Shown in pieces: positions 37,346 through 44,626 of a DNA stretch of 64,000 bases. Origin of the DNA: Brevibacterium paucivorans (GTDB lineage Bacteria > Actinomycetota > Actinomycetes > Actinomycetales > Brevibacteriaceae); assembly GCF_016907735.1 (NCBI RefSeq), contig NZ_JAFBCP010000001.1:1860001-1924000 (forward strand), given 5' to 3'. Each line of letters starts with the position of its first letter. The first letter of the stretch is position 1. A program made the position numbers and the translations under genes. The notes below the pieces were generated by a model. The model saw only the letters and a program-made list of their open reading frames with translations. It did not search any database and had not been told where the DNA came from.

Positions 37346-38221
37346 ATGGAGTTACACCAACTGCGAGCATTCGCCCAGGTCGTCGAGGACGGGTCCTTTC
37401 GAGAAGCAGCTGAGACATTGCACCTCACACAGGCTGCGGTCAGTCACTCTATTAAGTCGTTGGAAGGTCGCGTAGGTGTGACACTTCTAAACCGTGGCCG
37501 TACAGGTGTCAGCCTGACTGAGGCCGGCGAAGTCTTGTTGCCCTATGCAAAACGTGTAGTGGAGACCATAGGCACAGCTTCGGAGGATCTCGCGTCCCTT
37601 CACGGTGCCGGTACTCTGAAACTGGCGACATTTGCGAGTGCATCTAATCACTATTTGCCTGCCGTATTGCAGGAATTCCACAGTCGTTTTCCTCGGATAC
37701 GTCTTGATATCAAGGAGGGTAACGACCTTGACACACTTGAATGGTTACGAACTGGAGAAGTAGATGTCGCATTTGTCGTTGGTCACCCCCACAACGTGCA
37801 GTTTCAGCCGTTGTACGACGATGACTTCGTGCTCGTCGCAAGACGGGACCAAATGCCTGGCGTCGCAGAAAATGCTGTCCCCATTGAAATGATGGCAGAT
37901 CAGCGAGTCATAGCAGCCTCAGGAGGGTGTGAACAAGTGGTTAGTGCAGCGTTGTCTGTCGCAAATGCTTCTGTCGTGTATTCGGCCGTGGTACGCGAAC
38001 CCTCGACCGCTTTAGCGCTTGTGCAGGCAGGCGTTGGCATCACAATTCTTCCTCGTCTGTTAGTCCCGAAACTGCCAAGAACTCTCGTCTGCTTAGATAT
38101 CATTCCGAGAATCTCTCGTCAGATCAGCATCGCTGTTAGGCGGGGCGAGAGACGGTCTCACGCTGTCGCATCCTTCATGGGACTCGTGGGTCAAATGCGC
38201 GGTATCCACAGTCAAGAGTAA
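37346..38221 (+). CDS. LysR-family transcriptional regulator
   Basis: 291 residues. The N-terminal winged helix-turn-helix is clear (MELHQLRAFAQVVEDGSF, AAETLHLTQAAVSHSIKSLE), followed by a LysR effector domain (LKLATFASASNHYLPAVLQEF onward). An SD, AAGGAGATAAGG, precedes ATG 37346. It is divergent from the BKACE-like and MFS genes, the standard arrangement for a LysR activator controlling its neighbours with a co-inducer, here unknown. Confidence 0.93.
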   Translation: MELHQLRAFAQVVEDGSFREAAETLHLTQAAVSHSIKSLEGRVGVTLLNRGRTGVSLTEAGEVLLPYAKRVVETIGTASEDLASLHGAGTLKLATFASASNHYLPAVLQEFHSRFPRIRLDIKEGNDLDTLEWLRTGEVDVAFVVGHPHNVQFQPLYDDDFVLVARRDQMPGVAENAVPIEMMADQRVIAASGGCEQVVSAALSVANASVVYSAVVREPSTALALVQAGVGITILPRLLVPKLPRTLVCLDIIPRISRQISIAVRRGERRSHAVASFMGLVGQMRGIHSQE

Positions 38222-38344
38222 TCGGCTGACCTCACGCTGGCATTTCCAATGTAGGTAGTTTTTAATTTGGTACGGGACGCTGGCGCTTCTTAGAACTCAA
38301 GCGCGAGGGCACATCCCGGTTTGCTGTCGCCTAGAGCATTCGGT

Positions 38345-38548
38345 AGGCGGAGTTGAGGGTCACGGATGATTTGGATGAGTGTGAGTTGCGGATCTTTGCC
38401 GCGTTGCCCACTGTGCGGGGTGCGGGTTTGGATTCGGTGGCTAGCAAAGCTGGGGTGACGGTAAACGAAGCACGGTCGGTGGTTGGTGTGCTCATGATGA
38501 AAGGACGAGCGGCAAAGGACACCCGCGGGTGGAGAAAGAGCGGCTAGA
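38345..38548 (+). pseudogene. dprA 3' fragment, copy 2
   Basis: About 204 bases matching the end of dprA, ending GGCTAG. By eye about 22-24 substitutions, mostly at third codon positions, so it encodes almost the same winged-helix peptide (LRIFAALPTVRGAGLDSV). The substitution pattern shows it diverged as part of a working gene before becoming a fragment. The first homologous base follows unrelated sequence. Confidence 0.88.
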
Positions 38549-38659
38549 GGCGCCGTAACGCTTGATGATTCTTTGTGATGTCGAATCGTGTGAGCCGTTC
38601 TCTGCTACCTGTACGGACAACTCGTGCGAAACCTGTTAATCAGTTGTTCGTGACAGGGG

Positions 38660-39370
38660 CTACTGGAGTTCGAACGTCACCACGTCTACCATGTCTTCAC
38701 TCTCCAAGCCGGGGTAGTGAGTGTCGAGGGCTTCGTGGAGCTCCGTAAGCGACCCGAAACCGTCTCTTTGCGCCTGTTCGTCAGTGAGATCGTAACGGCG
38801 GACCGTAGCGATGGACGTGACTTGTGCCGGCATCGTAACGACTTCTCCGCTGTCTTTCTCGAAGACGAGGGTGGCCGGACCTTCGTGGAAAGGGTCGTCA
38901 ATGCGAATCGTCTGGCGTTTGGCGCCGCTTCGGATCGAAGCCTCGTATCCTTCCCACATGTAGATGCGCTGCTGCTCTTCGGCTGCACGCCAGTCGTAAG
39001 CATGTGGCAGTAAGTCAGCAACGCTGATGGCCTCCAGACCGTTGCTGCTGCGCACCACGCACTGGATGGTGGGGTCCAGGTCGTGGAGAACCTGACGGCA
39101 CTTGCCACAGGGGGCGATCACCTGGCTGGTCGGACCGTAGACGGCGACGACGGCGACCACCGGGTCTGACGGGTGAGTGGTTGCATGGTTGGCCAGGGCT
39201 GTGATTTCGCCACATGGGCCGCCGAGGAAGTGGTAGGAATTCAGTCCTAAAACGTGCTCTCCGGACGAAGTGAGCAGTGCGGCTGCAACGGTGTGGTCTT
39301 CGCCGTCATGAAAGCGTTCTGCGTGCGTAGTGGCGCTGGACACGAGCGCGCGGAGTGCCTGCGTGATCAT
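38660..39370 (-). CDS. Cytidine deaminase-ASCH fusion protein
   Basis: 236 residues in two domains. Residues 1-125 form a cytidine deaminase-type zinc domain with CGE (Cys53, Glu55) and PCGKC (Cys88, Cys91), the C-x-E form seen in CDA and blasticidin-S deaminase. Residues about 136-236 resemble an ASCH domain of the YqfB type: SIRSGAKRQTIRIDD with Lys151 and Thr154 where YqfB has its catalytic Lys and Thr. YqfB hydrolyses N4-acetylcytidine to cytidine, so the fusion could deacetylate and then deaminate modified cytidine. That function is inference; both domain calls are good. Confidence 0.8.
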   Translation of the reverse strand: MITQALRALVSSATTHAERFHDGEDHTVAAALLTSSGEHVLGLNSYHFLGGPCGEITALANHATTHPSDPVVAVVAVYGPTSQVIAPCGKCRQVLHDLDPTIQCVVRSSNGLEAISVADLLPHAYDWRAAEEQQRIYMWEGYEASIRSGAKRQTIRIDDPFHEGPATLVFEKDSGEVVTMPAQVTSIATVRRYDLTDEQAQRDGFGSLTELHEALDTHYPGLESEDMVDVVTFELQ

Positions 39371-39409
39371 GCCTCCAGCCTAACGGTCTGATGCGCAAAA
39401 TGGTTGGCA

Positions 39410-39672
39410 TCATGACAGCGTCTCCAAGGCGCGGATGATCGGAGTCTTGGCCCGGGGGAGCTGCAAGGCGATCTGAATCAGGCTGTTGGGCTTCCCTCCA
39501 CGACTCAACCACTCCCTGAGCGAGTCTCGTGCGATCTCGTAGCCGAGCTGGCCGCGGAGACGGAACGCGTCGGCGATGCAACGTTCGGGGGAGTAGAGCC
39601 CGATCGATAGGTCTGCGCCTTCGACCGGCACTTCGTCGCGTCCGAGGTCGAAGGTCTCGGTGTCAAACTGGT
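39410..39672 (-). pseudogene. AbiEi antitoxin C-terminal remnant
   Basis: Reads TFDLGRDEV then GLYSPERCIADAFRL and ends IIRALETLS, aligning with the C-terminal half of the AbiEi protein at 42066. A TGA lies in frame just upstream (about 39675) and no N-terminal DNA-binding part is present. It is a decayed copy on the opposite strand. Confidence 0.7.
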
Positions 39673-39722
39673 GTCAGGTGATCGCCTGCTTGGTAATGGC
39701 CGGCGCGGAGTGGAAAGTGTAC

Positions 39723-39738
39723 CTCCTTGAACAAGGAG
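39723..39738. promoter_or_regulatory. Inverted repeat covering a ribosome site
   Basis: CTCCTTG-AA-CAAGGAG. The right arm contains the SD (AAGGAG) of the small frame starting at 39746, so it could be an operator or an RNA hairpin hiding the ribosome site; the 2-base loop argues for the DNA reading. Confidence 0.35.
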
Positions 39739-39745
39739 AGAGCGC

Positions 39746-39895
39746 ATGAACACATCGCGACACCAGCCAGGCGTCAATGCTCGTCCGGGCCGTACAAGTC
39801 GATCGATGGTCTATCCAGCCTACAAACAGAGCGGTCCCAAATCCCCTATGAGTCTCGAAGTGTTGCGCGTATGCAGGAAGCACGGTTTGCTCTGA
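39746..39895 (+). CDS. Small hypothetical ORF (49 aa)
   Basis: MNTSRHQPGVNARPGR onward, basic, no family recognised. Its only support is a good SD (AAGGAG, 8 bases before ATG) under an inverted repeat. It may be the start of a lost gene. Confidence 0.25.
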   Translation: MNTSRHQPGVNARPGRTSRSMVYPAYKQSGPKSPMSLEVLRVCRKHGLL

Positions 39896-39919
39896 GGTTC
39901 GTAAGTCTCGGGTTTTCAA

Positions 39920-40050
39920 GCGACGTTGAGAATGATGTCTTTGTTCGCTCTCCACTCGATGATGCCCTCATCCATCGCTTTCGCATCGATGCCTCGTTCA
40001 CGCAACCACACGGCGGCTTTGCTCAGCCCAGACATATTCTTCACTTTCAT
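39920..40050 (-). pseudogene. Possible rhodanese-domain C-terminal remnant
   Basis: A short frame reading SKAAVWLRERGIDAKAMDEG and IIEWRANKDI resembles the final helix-strand of rhodanese domains (AA.WLRE.G.....GGI..W). The catalytic cysteine loop is missing. It lies immediately downstream of the MFS gene on the same strand. The match is short and tentative. Confidence 0.3.
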
Positions 40051-40096
40051 GGAGTAAGGGTAACGCTTTCATGGTGGGAAGCAGTGAGCTTTCGCC

Positions 40097-41356
40097 TCAG
40101 CGCTGTTCGTTCCGTGCCCAGAAGAGAACGGGGATTAGGAGGGTAATGAGGGTGCCGCCGCCAATGGACAGCACCTGGTAGCTCGTGGCGTGCATGACGG
40201 CCCCGGATGCCACCCCGCCGCCGGCGCCGGCGAGCGCGATGAGCACATCAATGGTGCCCTGTGTCTTGGGTCGGTTCTGCGGCACTGTTGCATCGACCAC
40301 GAGCGCTGTGCCTGCGACTAGGCCAAAGTTCCACCCGAGGCCAAGTAGTACGAGCGCGAGGATCAGCAGTCCGAGAGAATCGGCAGGAGCAAATGCTGCC
40401 AAGAGCCCGGCGAGCAACAGTGTGACTCCGCAGGCGATCACCATTGGGGTGCGACCAAGTTTGTCGACGAGGGTGCCGGTCAATAGCGAGGGAAGCCACA
40501 TCGCTCCGATATGGAGTCCGATCACGAGACCAATCGCGTCCATTCCGTGGTTGTGGGCTCTCATATGCACCGGAGTCATCGACATGATCGCGATCATGAC
40601 GATCTGAGTAAGCACCATCACCGTCGCGCCGATGTATGCGCTCACCCCGACTTTCGGTATTGTCGTGGCCTGATCACTCTGGGCGACTTGGGCTGTTTCG
40701 TGTTCGGCTATGTCACGTGCAAGCAAGTAAGGGTCTGGTCGGAGGAACGCGAACAGGAAGAGACCAGCCACGATATAGGCAACCGATGCCAAGATGAATG
40801 GACCCGCCAGAGTTGGCACGCCTATTGCGTCAGCGAAAACGCCCATTGGCTCGATGAGGTTCGGGCCCGCGACGGCACCGATTGTGGTGGCGACTATCGC
40901 CATGCTTGTTCCAAACCCGCGCCTGCTGGGCAGTGCCAGGTCTGTGCCAGCATAGCGGGCTTGCAGGTTCGTCGCGGTGCCTGAGCCGTAGATGAACAAA
41001 GCAACGAATAACAGGGGAGCGTTGTCTGCGATTGCGGCGATCACGACGCCGAGAGCGCCGATCCCACCGGTGATGAACCCGCAGGCCAAGCCCATGCGGC
41101 GACCGAATCGCTGTGTGGAGCGGCCCACAAGGTAGGCGGCGAGGGCGGAGCCGAGCGTGAATAGGCCAGTCGGCAAGCCGGAGAGAGCATCGGAGCCGAG
41201 CATGTCTTGCGCAAGTAGCGCTCCTACAGCGATCCCGGCAGTCAGGCCAGCACCCGCAAGGATCTGGCTCAAGATCACAACTGTGAGCGTGCGTTTGTGC
41301 ACGCGGGCACGTTCGTGTTCACTAATCGGTGCGTGGAGTTTAGAACCGGTATTCAT
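40097..41356 (-). CDS. MFS transporter (12-TM)
   Basis: A 419-residue major facilitator with about 12 hydrophobic segments and a motif A-like loop (VGRSTQRFGRRMGLA) between segments 2 and 3; a second such loop is TGTLVDKLGRTPMVI. ATG 41356 (MNTGSKLHAPIS) is preferred; an upstream frame to 41434 is unlike the family. It belongs to the exporter-like MFS group; substrate not recognisable. It lies in segment B between remnants of other genes. Confidence 0.88.
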   Translation of the reverse strand: MNTGSKLHAPISEHERARVHKRTLTVVILSQILAGAGLTAGIAVGALLAQDMLGSDALSGLPTGLFTLGSALAAYLVGRSTQRFGRRMGLACGFITGGIGALGVVIAAIADNAPLLFVALFIYGSGTATNLQARYAGTDLALPSRRGFGTSMAIVATTIGAVAGPNLIEPMGVFADAIGVPTLAGPFILASVAYIVAGLFLFAFLRPDPYLLARDIAEHETAQVAQSDQATTIPKVGVSAYIGATVMVLTQIVMIAIMSMTPVHMRAHNHGMDAIGLVIGLHIGAMWLPSLLTGTLVDKLGRTPMVIACGVTLLLAGLLAAFAPADSLGLLILALVLLGLGWNFGLVAGTALVVDATVPQNRPKTQGTIDVLIALAGAGGGVASGAVMHATSYQVLSIGGGTLITLLIPVLFWARNEQR

Positions 41357-41495
41357 TCGGTATCTTTCGTGGAGAGTGACGGGCGTGGGTACAAAGTCCA
41401 GTTGGTGCCAACGCAAGTCGGAATGTCTCTGCAAGCTGAAATAGTGATTCGAGGTCAGTGACGTTTCGTCCCGGGGCGGTTTGGTGCTTGACGGC

Positions 41496-41669
41496 TCAGA
41501 ACACCAGTGTCTTGTCAGAAGCGAAGGTGAGGTCGGCGAGTTCGTTTATCCTTGAGTGGCATCCGCCGATGATCTGAATCGCACCACCGATCTTGGTGAC
41601 TTCCGAGCTCCAGATGAATTCGAGCTTCTTGTTGTCGAACGCGCGCTGTTGCATGATCTTCGATGATCG
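41496..41669 (-). pseudogene. Thioredoxin reductase fragment
   Basis: Translates as RSSKIMQQRAFDNKKLEFIW then SSEVTKIGG, matching the NADPH-domain segment of TrxB (SKIMQ.RA...NPKIEF.WNSEV.EI.G). After about 30 matching residues similarity is lost and a stop follows. No FAD or CxxC part is present: a scrap left by recombination. Confidence 0.6.
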
Positions 41670-41882
41670 CGATGTTTTTGTCTCGAAAGAAGGAACTGTA
41701 GCGTGCTATTCCAGGGATCCATGGAATAGGACGCTATGGGACTTCTGTGCCGTACGCAAAAGGCAGTATTGCGAGTGGCTTCCCAAGCGCAAGGCCGGGC
41801 ACGATCGTGACCAATACCTTCGCGCTGGTCGGCTGGTCCTGGTAGCTCTTAAGTTAAGTCTGACCGTTGCTGAAGCTCACTA

Positions 41883-41951
41883 GGTGGTTGGTGTGCTCAT
41901 GATGAAAGGCCGAGCGACAAAGGACGGGCATGGGTGGAAGAAACATGGCTA
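41883..41951 (+). pseudogene. dprA 3' fragment, copy 3
   Basis: About 69 bases matching the last codons of dprA (GGTGGTTGGTGTGCTCATGA onward to GGCTAG). Unlike copy 1 it is followed by AGGCGCCGTAACGCTTGATG, the same flank as copy 2, so copies 2 and 3 share about 24 bases beyond the stop. Confidence 0.85.
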
Positions 41952-42027
41952 GAGGCGCCGTAACGCTTGATGATTCCGGGTGGTGTTGCTAGTTGCCCTC
42001 ACTCTCTTTTGTTTCTAACTGTTTACA

Positions 42028-42046
42028 CACACACTTGATGTGTGTG
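42028..42046. promoter_or_regulatory. Inverted repeat upstream of abiEi
   Basis: CACACAC-TTGAT-GTGTGTG, 20 bases before the AbiEi start. AbiEi antitoxins are known to repress their own operon by binding inverted repeats, so this is a candidate operator. Confidence 0.45.
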
Positions 42047-42065
42047 CATTTAGGGGGTGATCGAC

Positions 42066-42644
42066 GTGACGGCGATTAACCTGGCGCCGGTGTTCACACT
42101 CGAACAGGCCCGTGTGGCAGGACTGCGCAAGGATGAGGTATACGACCTGCTCGCGGCTGAGGAGATCGAGCGCGTGGGACGTGGCGTGTATTTGTACCCC
42201 GGCATGCTTGATGAGCGCTTTGTTTCTCTCGCCGCCGCGACCGCCCTGCGATCGGAGGCGACGATGTGCCTGACCAGCGCGCTCGCGAATCATGACCTCA
42301 CCGACGTGATCCCGTTCGACACCGACATAGCCTTACCGCGCGGAACCAGGCACCCGGCCGGGTTCGACCACGTGACATGGCACAGCTTCGCCACCGACAC
42401 CTTCACCCTCGGACGTGAAACACACCGTGTTGCTCCGGGTGTGACGTTGGCGATCTATTCGCCCGAGCGGACCATCATCGATTGCTTCCGACTCATGCAT
42501 CACCTCGGTGGTGCGATTGCCTACGAGGCGCTCCGGCGATGGCTGCGTCGCACCGGGTCAACGCCGGGGAGGTTGCTGCGCATGGCCGATGCCTTCCCCA
42601 AGGCGAAGCCGCGGCTACGCCTGGCGTTGGAGGTACTGCTGTGA
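42066..42644 (+). CDS. AbiEi-family antitoxin/repressor (type IV toxin-antitoxin)
   Basis: 192 residues. An N-terminal winged-helix antitoxin domain (FTLEQARVAGLRKDEVYDLL, RVGRGVYLYPG) is followed by the AbiEi C-terminal domain (LAIYSPERTIIDCFRLMHHL). AbiEi counters the AbiEii nucleotidyltransferase toxin and represses the operon. GTG 42066 is chosen with GGGGG 8 bases upstream; GTG 42057 overlaps that SD. The stop overlaps the toxin GTG (GTGA), as expected for coupled translation. Confidence 0.88.
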   Translation: MTAINLAPVFTLEQARVAGLRKDEVYDLLAAEEIERVGRGVYLYPGMLDERFVSLAAATALRSEATMCLTSALANHDLTDVIPFDTDIALPRGTRHPAGFDHVTWHSFATDTFTLGRETHRVAPGVTLAIYSPERTIIDCFRLMHHLGGAIAYEALRRWLRRTGSTPGRLLRMADAFPKAKPRLRLALEVLL

Positions 42645-43453
42645 CTCCGGCGCCGAACCGTAACACCCGCGCAGGTCAGGTGTATAACGACTTGCGCAAC
42701 ATCGCTCGCGCCCATCGTCGCGATCCGGCAGAGTACTTCACCCTGTACGCCCTCGAAGGATTCCTCGTCCGCCTGGTTGCTTCAAAGGTTTCGAACGACT
42801 TCGTTCTCAAAGGCGGCGTGCTCATGGCTGCGTTCGCCGCGCGCCGACCCCCCCGAGACATCGACCTCGCCGCCACCAGCGCCCGCCTCGCCACCGTTGG
42901 GCGGTTCGGCAGGCGCAAGGCCCGCGCCGAGCACCAGGAGGCGACCGACCAGACCCAGACGAGACGAGCACAGCTACGCGAGACCTGGGGCGAGCCGCCA
43001 CGCACCAGCGAGGCACTGCCCGAGTGGGCGCAGCGGCAGGCCCAGCGACGCGCCGAACACCACCCCCGCGTGCACGACGCCGACCGCGCCGTCGAAGCGG
43101 CACAGGCCAAGCGGGAAGCCATGCGCGACCGGCACACGCAGGAACAGCGGGCACTGCTGGTCAGCGAGTACGGGCCGGAGCGAGTCCGCCGCGACCACCT
43201 CGGCATGCGCACCACCAACCCACGGTGCGACGCACGAGACGCCCGTACGCGAGCCGCGATGCTCCGCGCCGAGGCCGACGAACTCCGCAGCCTCCCCGTC
43301 AACGAAGCCGCCCGACGCATCGAGGACAAGCAGGCCGAGCGAGAGAACCAGCAACGACGGGCGGCGGAACGGGCGCGGCAGTTCGGCGACCCATTCGAGC
43401 ACGACCCGCACCGCGGCGATCCGTGGCGCGAGGGGCCAGGACGAGCTCTCTGA
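42641..43453 (+). CDS. Chimeric protein: AbiEii toxin N-terminus joined to relaxase C-terminus
   Basis: 270 residues. Residues 1-80 are the AbiEii/AbiGii nucleotidyltransferase start (RAGQVYNDLRNIA, FVLKGGVLM, RRPPRDIDLAA with the GG and DxD motifs). From about residue 88 the sequence becomes a highly charged helix of the kind found at the C-terminus of actinobacterial MobF/TraA relaxases (LPVNEAARRIEDKQAERENQ). The join is in frame. The rest of the toxin fold is missing, so toxicity is doubtful; expression may still be coupled to abiEi. Confidence 0.75.
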   Translation: MTPAPNRNTRAGQVYNDLRNIARAHRRDPAEYFTLYALEGFLVRLVASKVSNDFVLKGGVLMAAFAARRPPRDIDLAATSARLATVGRFGRRKARAEHQEATDQTQTRRAQLRETWGEPPRTSEALPEWAQRQAQRRAEHHPRVHDADRAVEAAQAKREAMRDRHTQEQRALLVSEYGPERVRRDHLGMRTTNPRCDARDARTRAAMLRAEADELRSLPVNEAARRIEDKQAERENQQRRAAERARQFGDPFEHDPHRGDPWREGPGRAL

Positions 43454-43455
43454 CC

Positions 43456-43472
43456 CTGAGTCCATCACTCAG
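43456..43472. promoter_or_regulatory. Inverted repeat upstream of EXLDI gene
   Basis: CTGAGT-CCATC-ACTCAG starts just after the chimera stop and about 24 bases before the EXLDI start; TATAGT follows as a possible -10. It could end the chimera transcript or be an operator for the EXLDI protein. Confidence 0.35.
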
Positions 43473-43495
43473 AGGGTATGTGTATAGTTATGTTC

Positions 43496-44011
43496 ATGCC
43501 CACGAAGAACGTGTACGTCTCCGAAGCTGACCTGCCCCTGTTCGACCGAGCGGCCGAACTCGCCGGTGGCATGTCACCGGCGATCGCTGCCGGGCTCCGG
43601 CTCTACGTGGCGCAGCAGGAGAAGAAACGGAAGGACACCGAGATGCAGACCATCGAACTCGCCGTCGATGAGGGCAACATCGTGACCACCAAGCGGTTCA
43701 CTGGCCGCCAGGTGCTGCGCTCTCAGATCAAGGACGGACGGCGCGTGCAGACCTACCGCGCCTACCTCACTGCCAAGGGCCAGTACGCCGTCTACACCCG
43801 CGACGACCCGAACTGGTCGGCCCTGACCCGCACCGGAGACGACGCGCCAGGCGATGCCGAGACGTGGGAGGGCGAGTGGTGGCACACCGGTCAGCGCACG
43901 CTCCAGGTGTTCCCCGACCTCGCCAGCATGCGCGGCATCGTGCCCGACGACGTCACCGAGGCGTTGGCGAGCATCGGCGACCAGCCCACCGTCGAAGACC
44001 TCGACATCTGA
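43496..44011 (+). CDS. EXLDI family protein
   Basis: 171 residues from ATG 43496 (MPTKNVYVSEADLPLFDRAA); in-frame ATGs at 43490 and 43478 exist. It ends VEDLDI, the C-terminal E-x-L-D-I signature naming this actinobacterial family. The N-terminus resembles a ribbon-helix-helix-like DNA-binding segment; the middle has WEGEWWHTG and a beta-rich stretch. Function unknown. Codon use with GAG and GAC differs from backbone genes, supporting foreign origin. Confidence 0.8.
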   Translation: MPTKNVYVSEADLPLFDRAAELAGGMSPAIAAGLRLYVAQQEKKRKDTEMQTIELAVDEGNIVTTKRFTGRQVLRSQIKDGRRVQTYRAYLTAKGQYAVYTRDDPNWSALTRTGDDAPGDAETWEGEWWHTGQRTLQVFPDLASMRGIVPDDVTEALASIGDQPTVEDLDI

Positions 44012-44072
44012 ACCGACAAGCGCAGTAGACTAGAAACCGCAGAAACAAGCCGATCAAGACGCGACTACTTTT

Positions 44073-44089
44073 GCGCCCCTACGGGGTGC
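44073..44089. other. GC-rich stem-loop in gene-free gap
   Basis: GCGCCCC-TAC-GGGGTGC, a 7-bp stem (one G-T pair), flanked by CGACTAC and GTAGTTCG that could extend pairing. It sits in the 200-base gap between the EXLDI and BlaI-like genes. A terminator lacks the T-run; a plasmid-derived structure is possible. Confidence 0.3.
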
Positions 44090-44198
44090 TCACCTCCGTG
44101 TAGTTCGTTCGCTGTGGCGTGCTACCGGGATGAGCTCAACCAGACCGGACGGTGAGATATTGGCCCCTGCCGTGCAGCTGGCTCCACAGCCCATTCTG

Positions 44199-44211
44199 CT
44201 ACACTGTGTAG
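44199..44211. promoter_or_regulatory. BlaI/MecI-type operator
   Basis: Perfect palindrome CTACAC-T-GTGTAG one base before the BlaI-like ATG. TACA..TGTA half sites are the known BlaI/MecI/CopY operator core. TACACT within it could be the -10 box, which would give a leaderless transcript starting near the ATG, consistent with the lack of an SD. Predicts autorepression. Confidence 0.7.
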
Positions 44212-44212
44212 C

Positions 44213-44626
44213 ATGTCGTCGAGTGTTCGCCCCTCTGCCCTCGCAGGTCGATACGGGCCACTGGAGTTGCGCGTGATGGAGTGCGTGTGGCGTGACGCAC
44301 TGCCCGATGTGCGGACGGTGCACTCGGTGCTAGTCCGGCACGGCTCAGAGGTCGCTTACAGCACGGTGAAAACGATCATGGAGCGTCTGGTAATCAAGGG
44401 TGAGCTGAGCCGGGAGCGCGAGGGCCGACGGTTCGTCTATGCGCCTGTCCGCACCCGAGCCGAGACGGAGGCGCTGGTCACGCGGGGCGCGGTCGATGAG
44501 TTGCTCGACCGGCATGGCGATCTGGCGGTGTCGTTCTTCGTGGATCGTGCCCGGCAAGATCCTGCGCAGTTGGCCCGTCTGCGACGGATGCTACGCGAGA
44601 TGGAGGCCGAGGATGGCGATGGCTGA
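44213..44626 (+). CDS. BlaI/MecI/CopY-family repressor
   Basis: 137 residues with the winged helix of the family: LGPLELRVMECVWRD-like start (GPLELRVMECVW), VRTVHSVLVRHGSEVAYSTV, KTIMERLVIKGELSRER and VYAPVRTRAETEALV. These repressors are normally released by a BlaR/MecR-type M56 membrane peptidase; none is seen here. Downstream lie a short membrane protein and an FtsX-like permease, probably in its operon. Confidence 0.9.
   Translation: MSSSVRPSALAGRYGPLELRVMECVWRDALPDVRTVHSVLVRHGSEVAYSTVKTIMERLVIKGELSREREGRRFVYAPVRTRAETEALVTRGAVDELLDRHGDLAVSFFVDRARQDPAQLARLRRMLREMEAEDGDG

Noticed and set aside
41593-41883. Plus-strand 96-codon frame before dprA copy 3
   Set aside because: Overlaps the TrxB scrap, has no SD and no family; probably chance. 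The stretch 41670-41882 shows nothing else.
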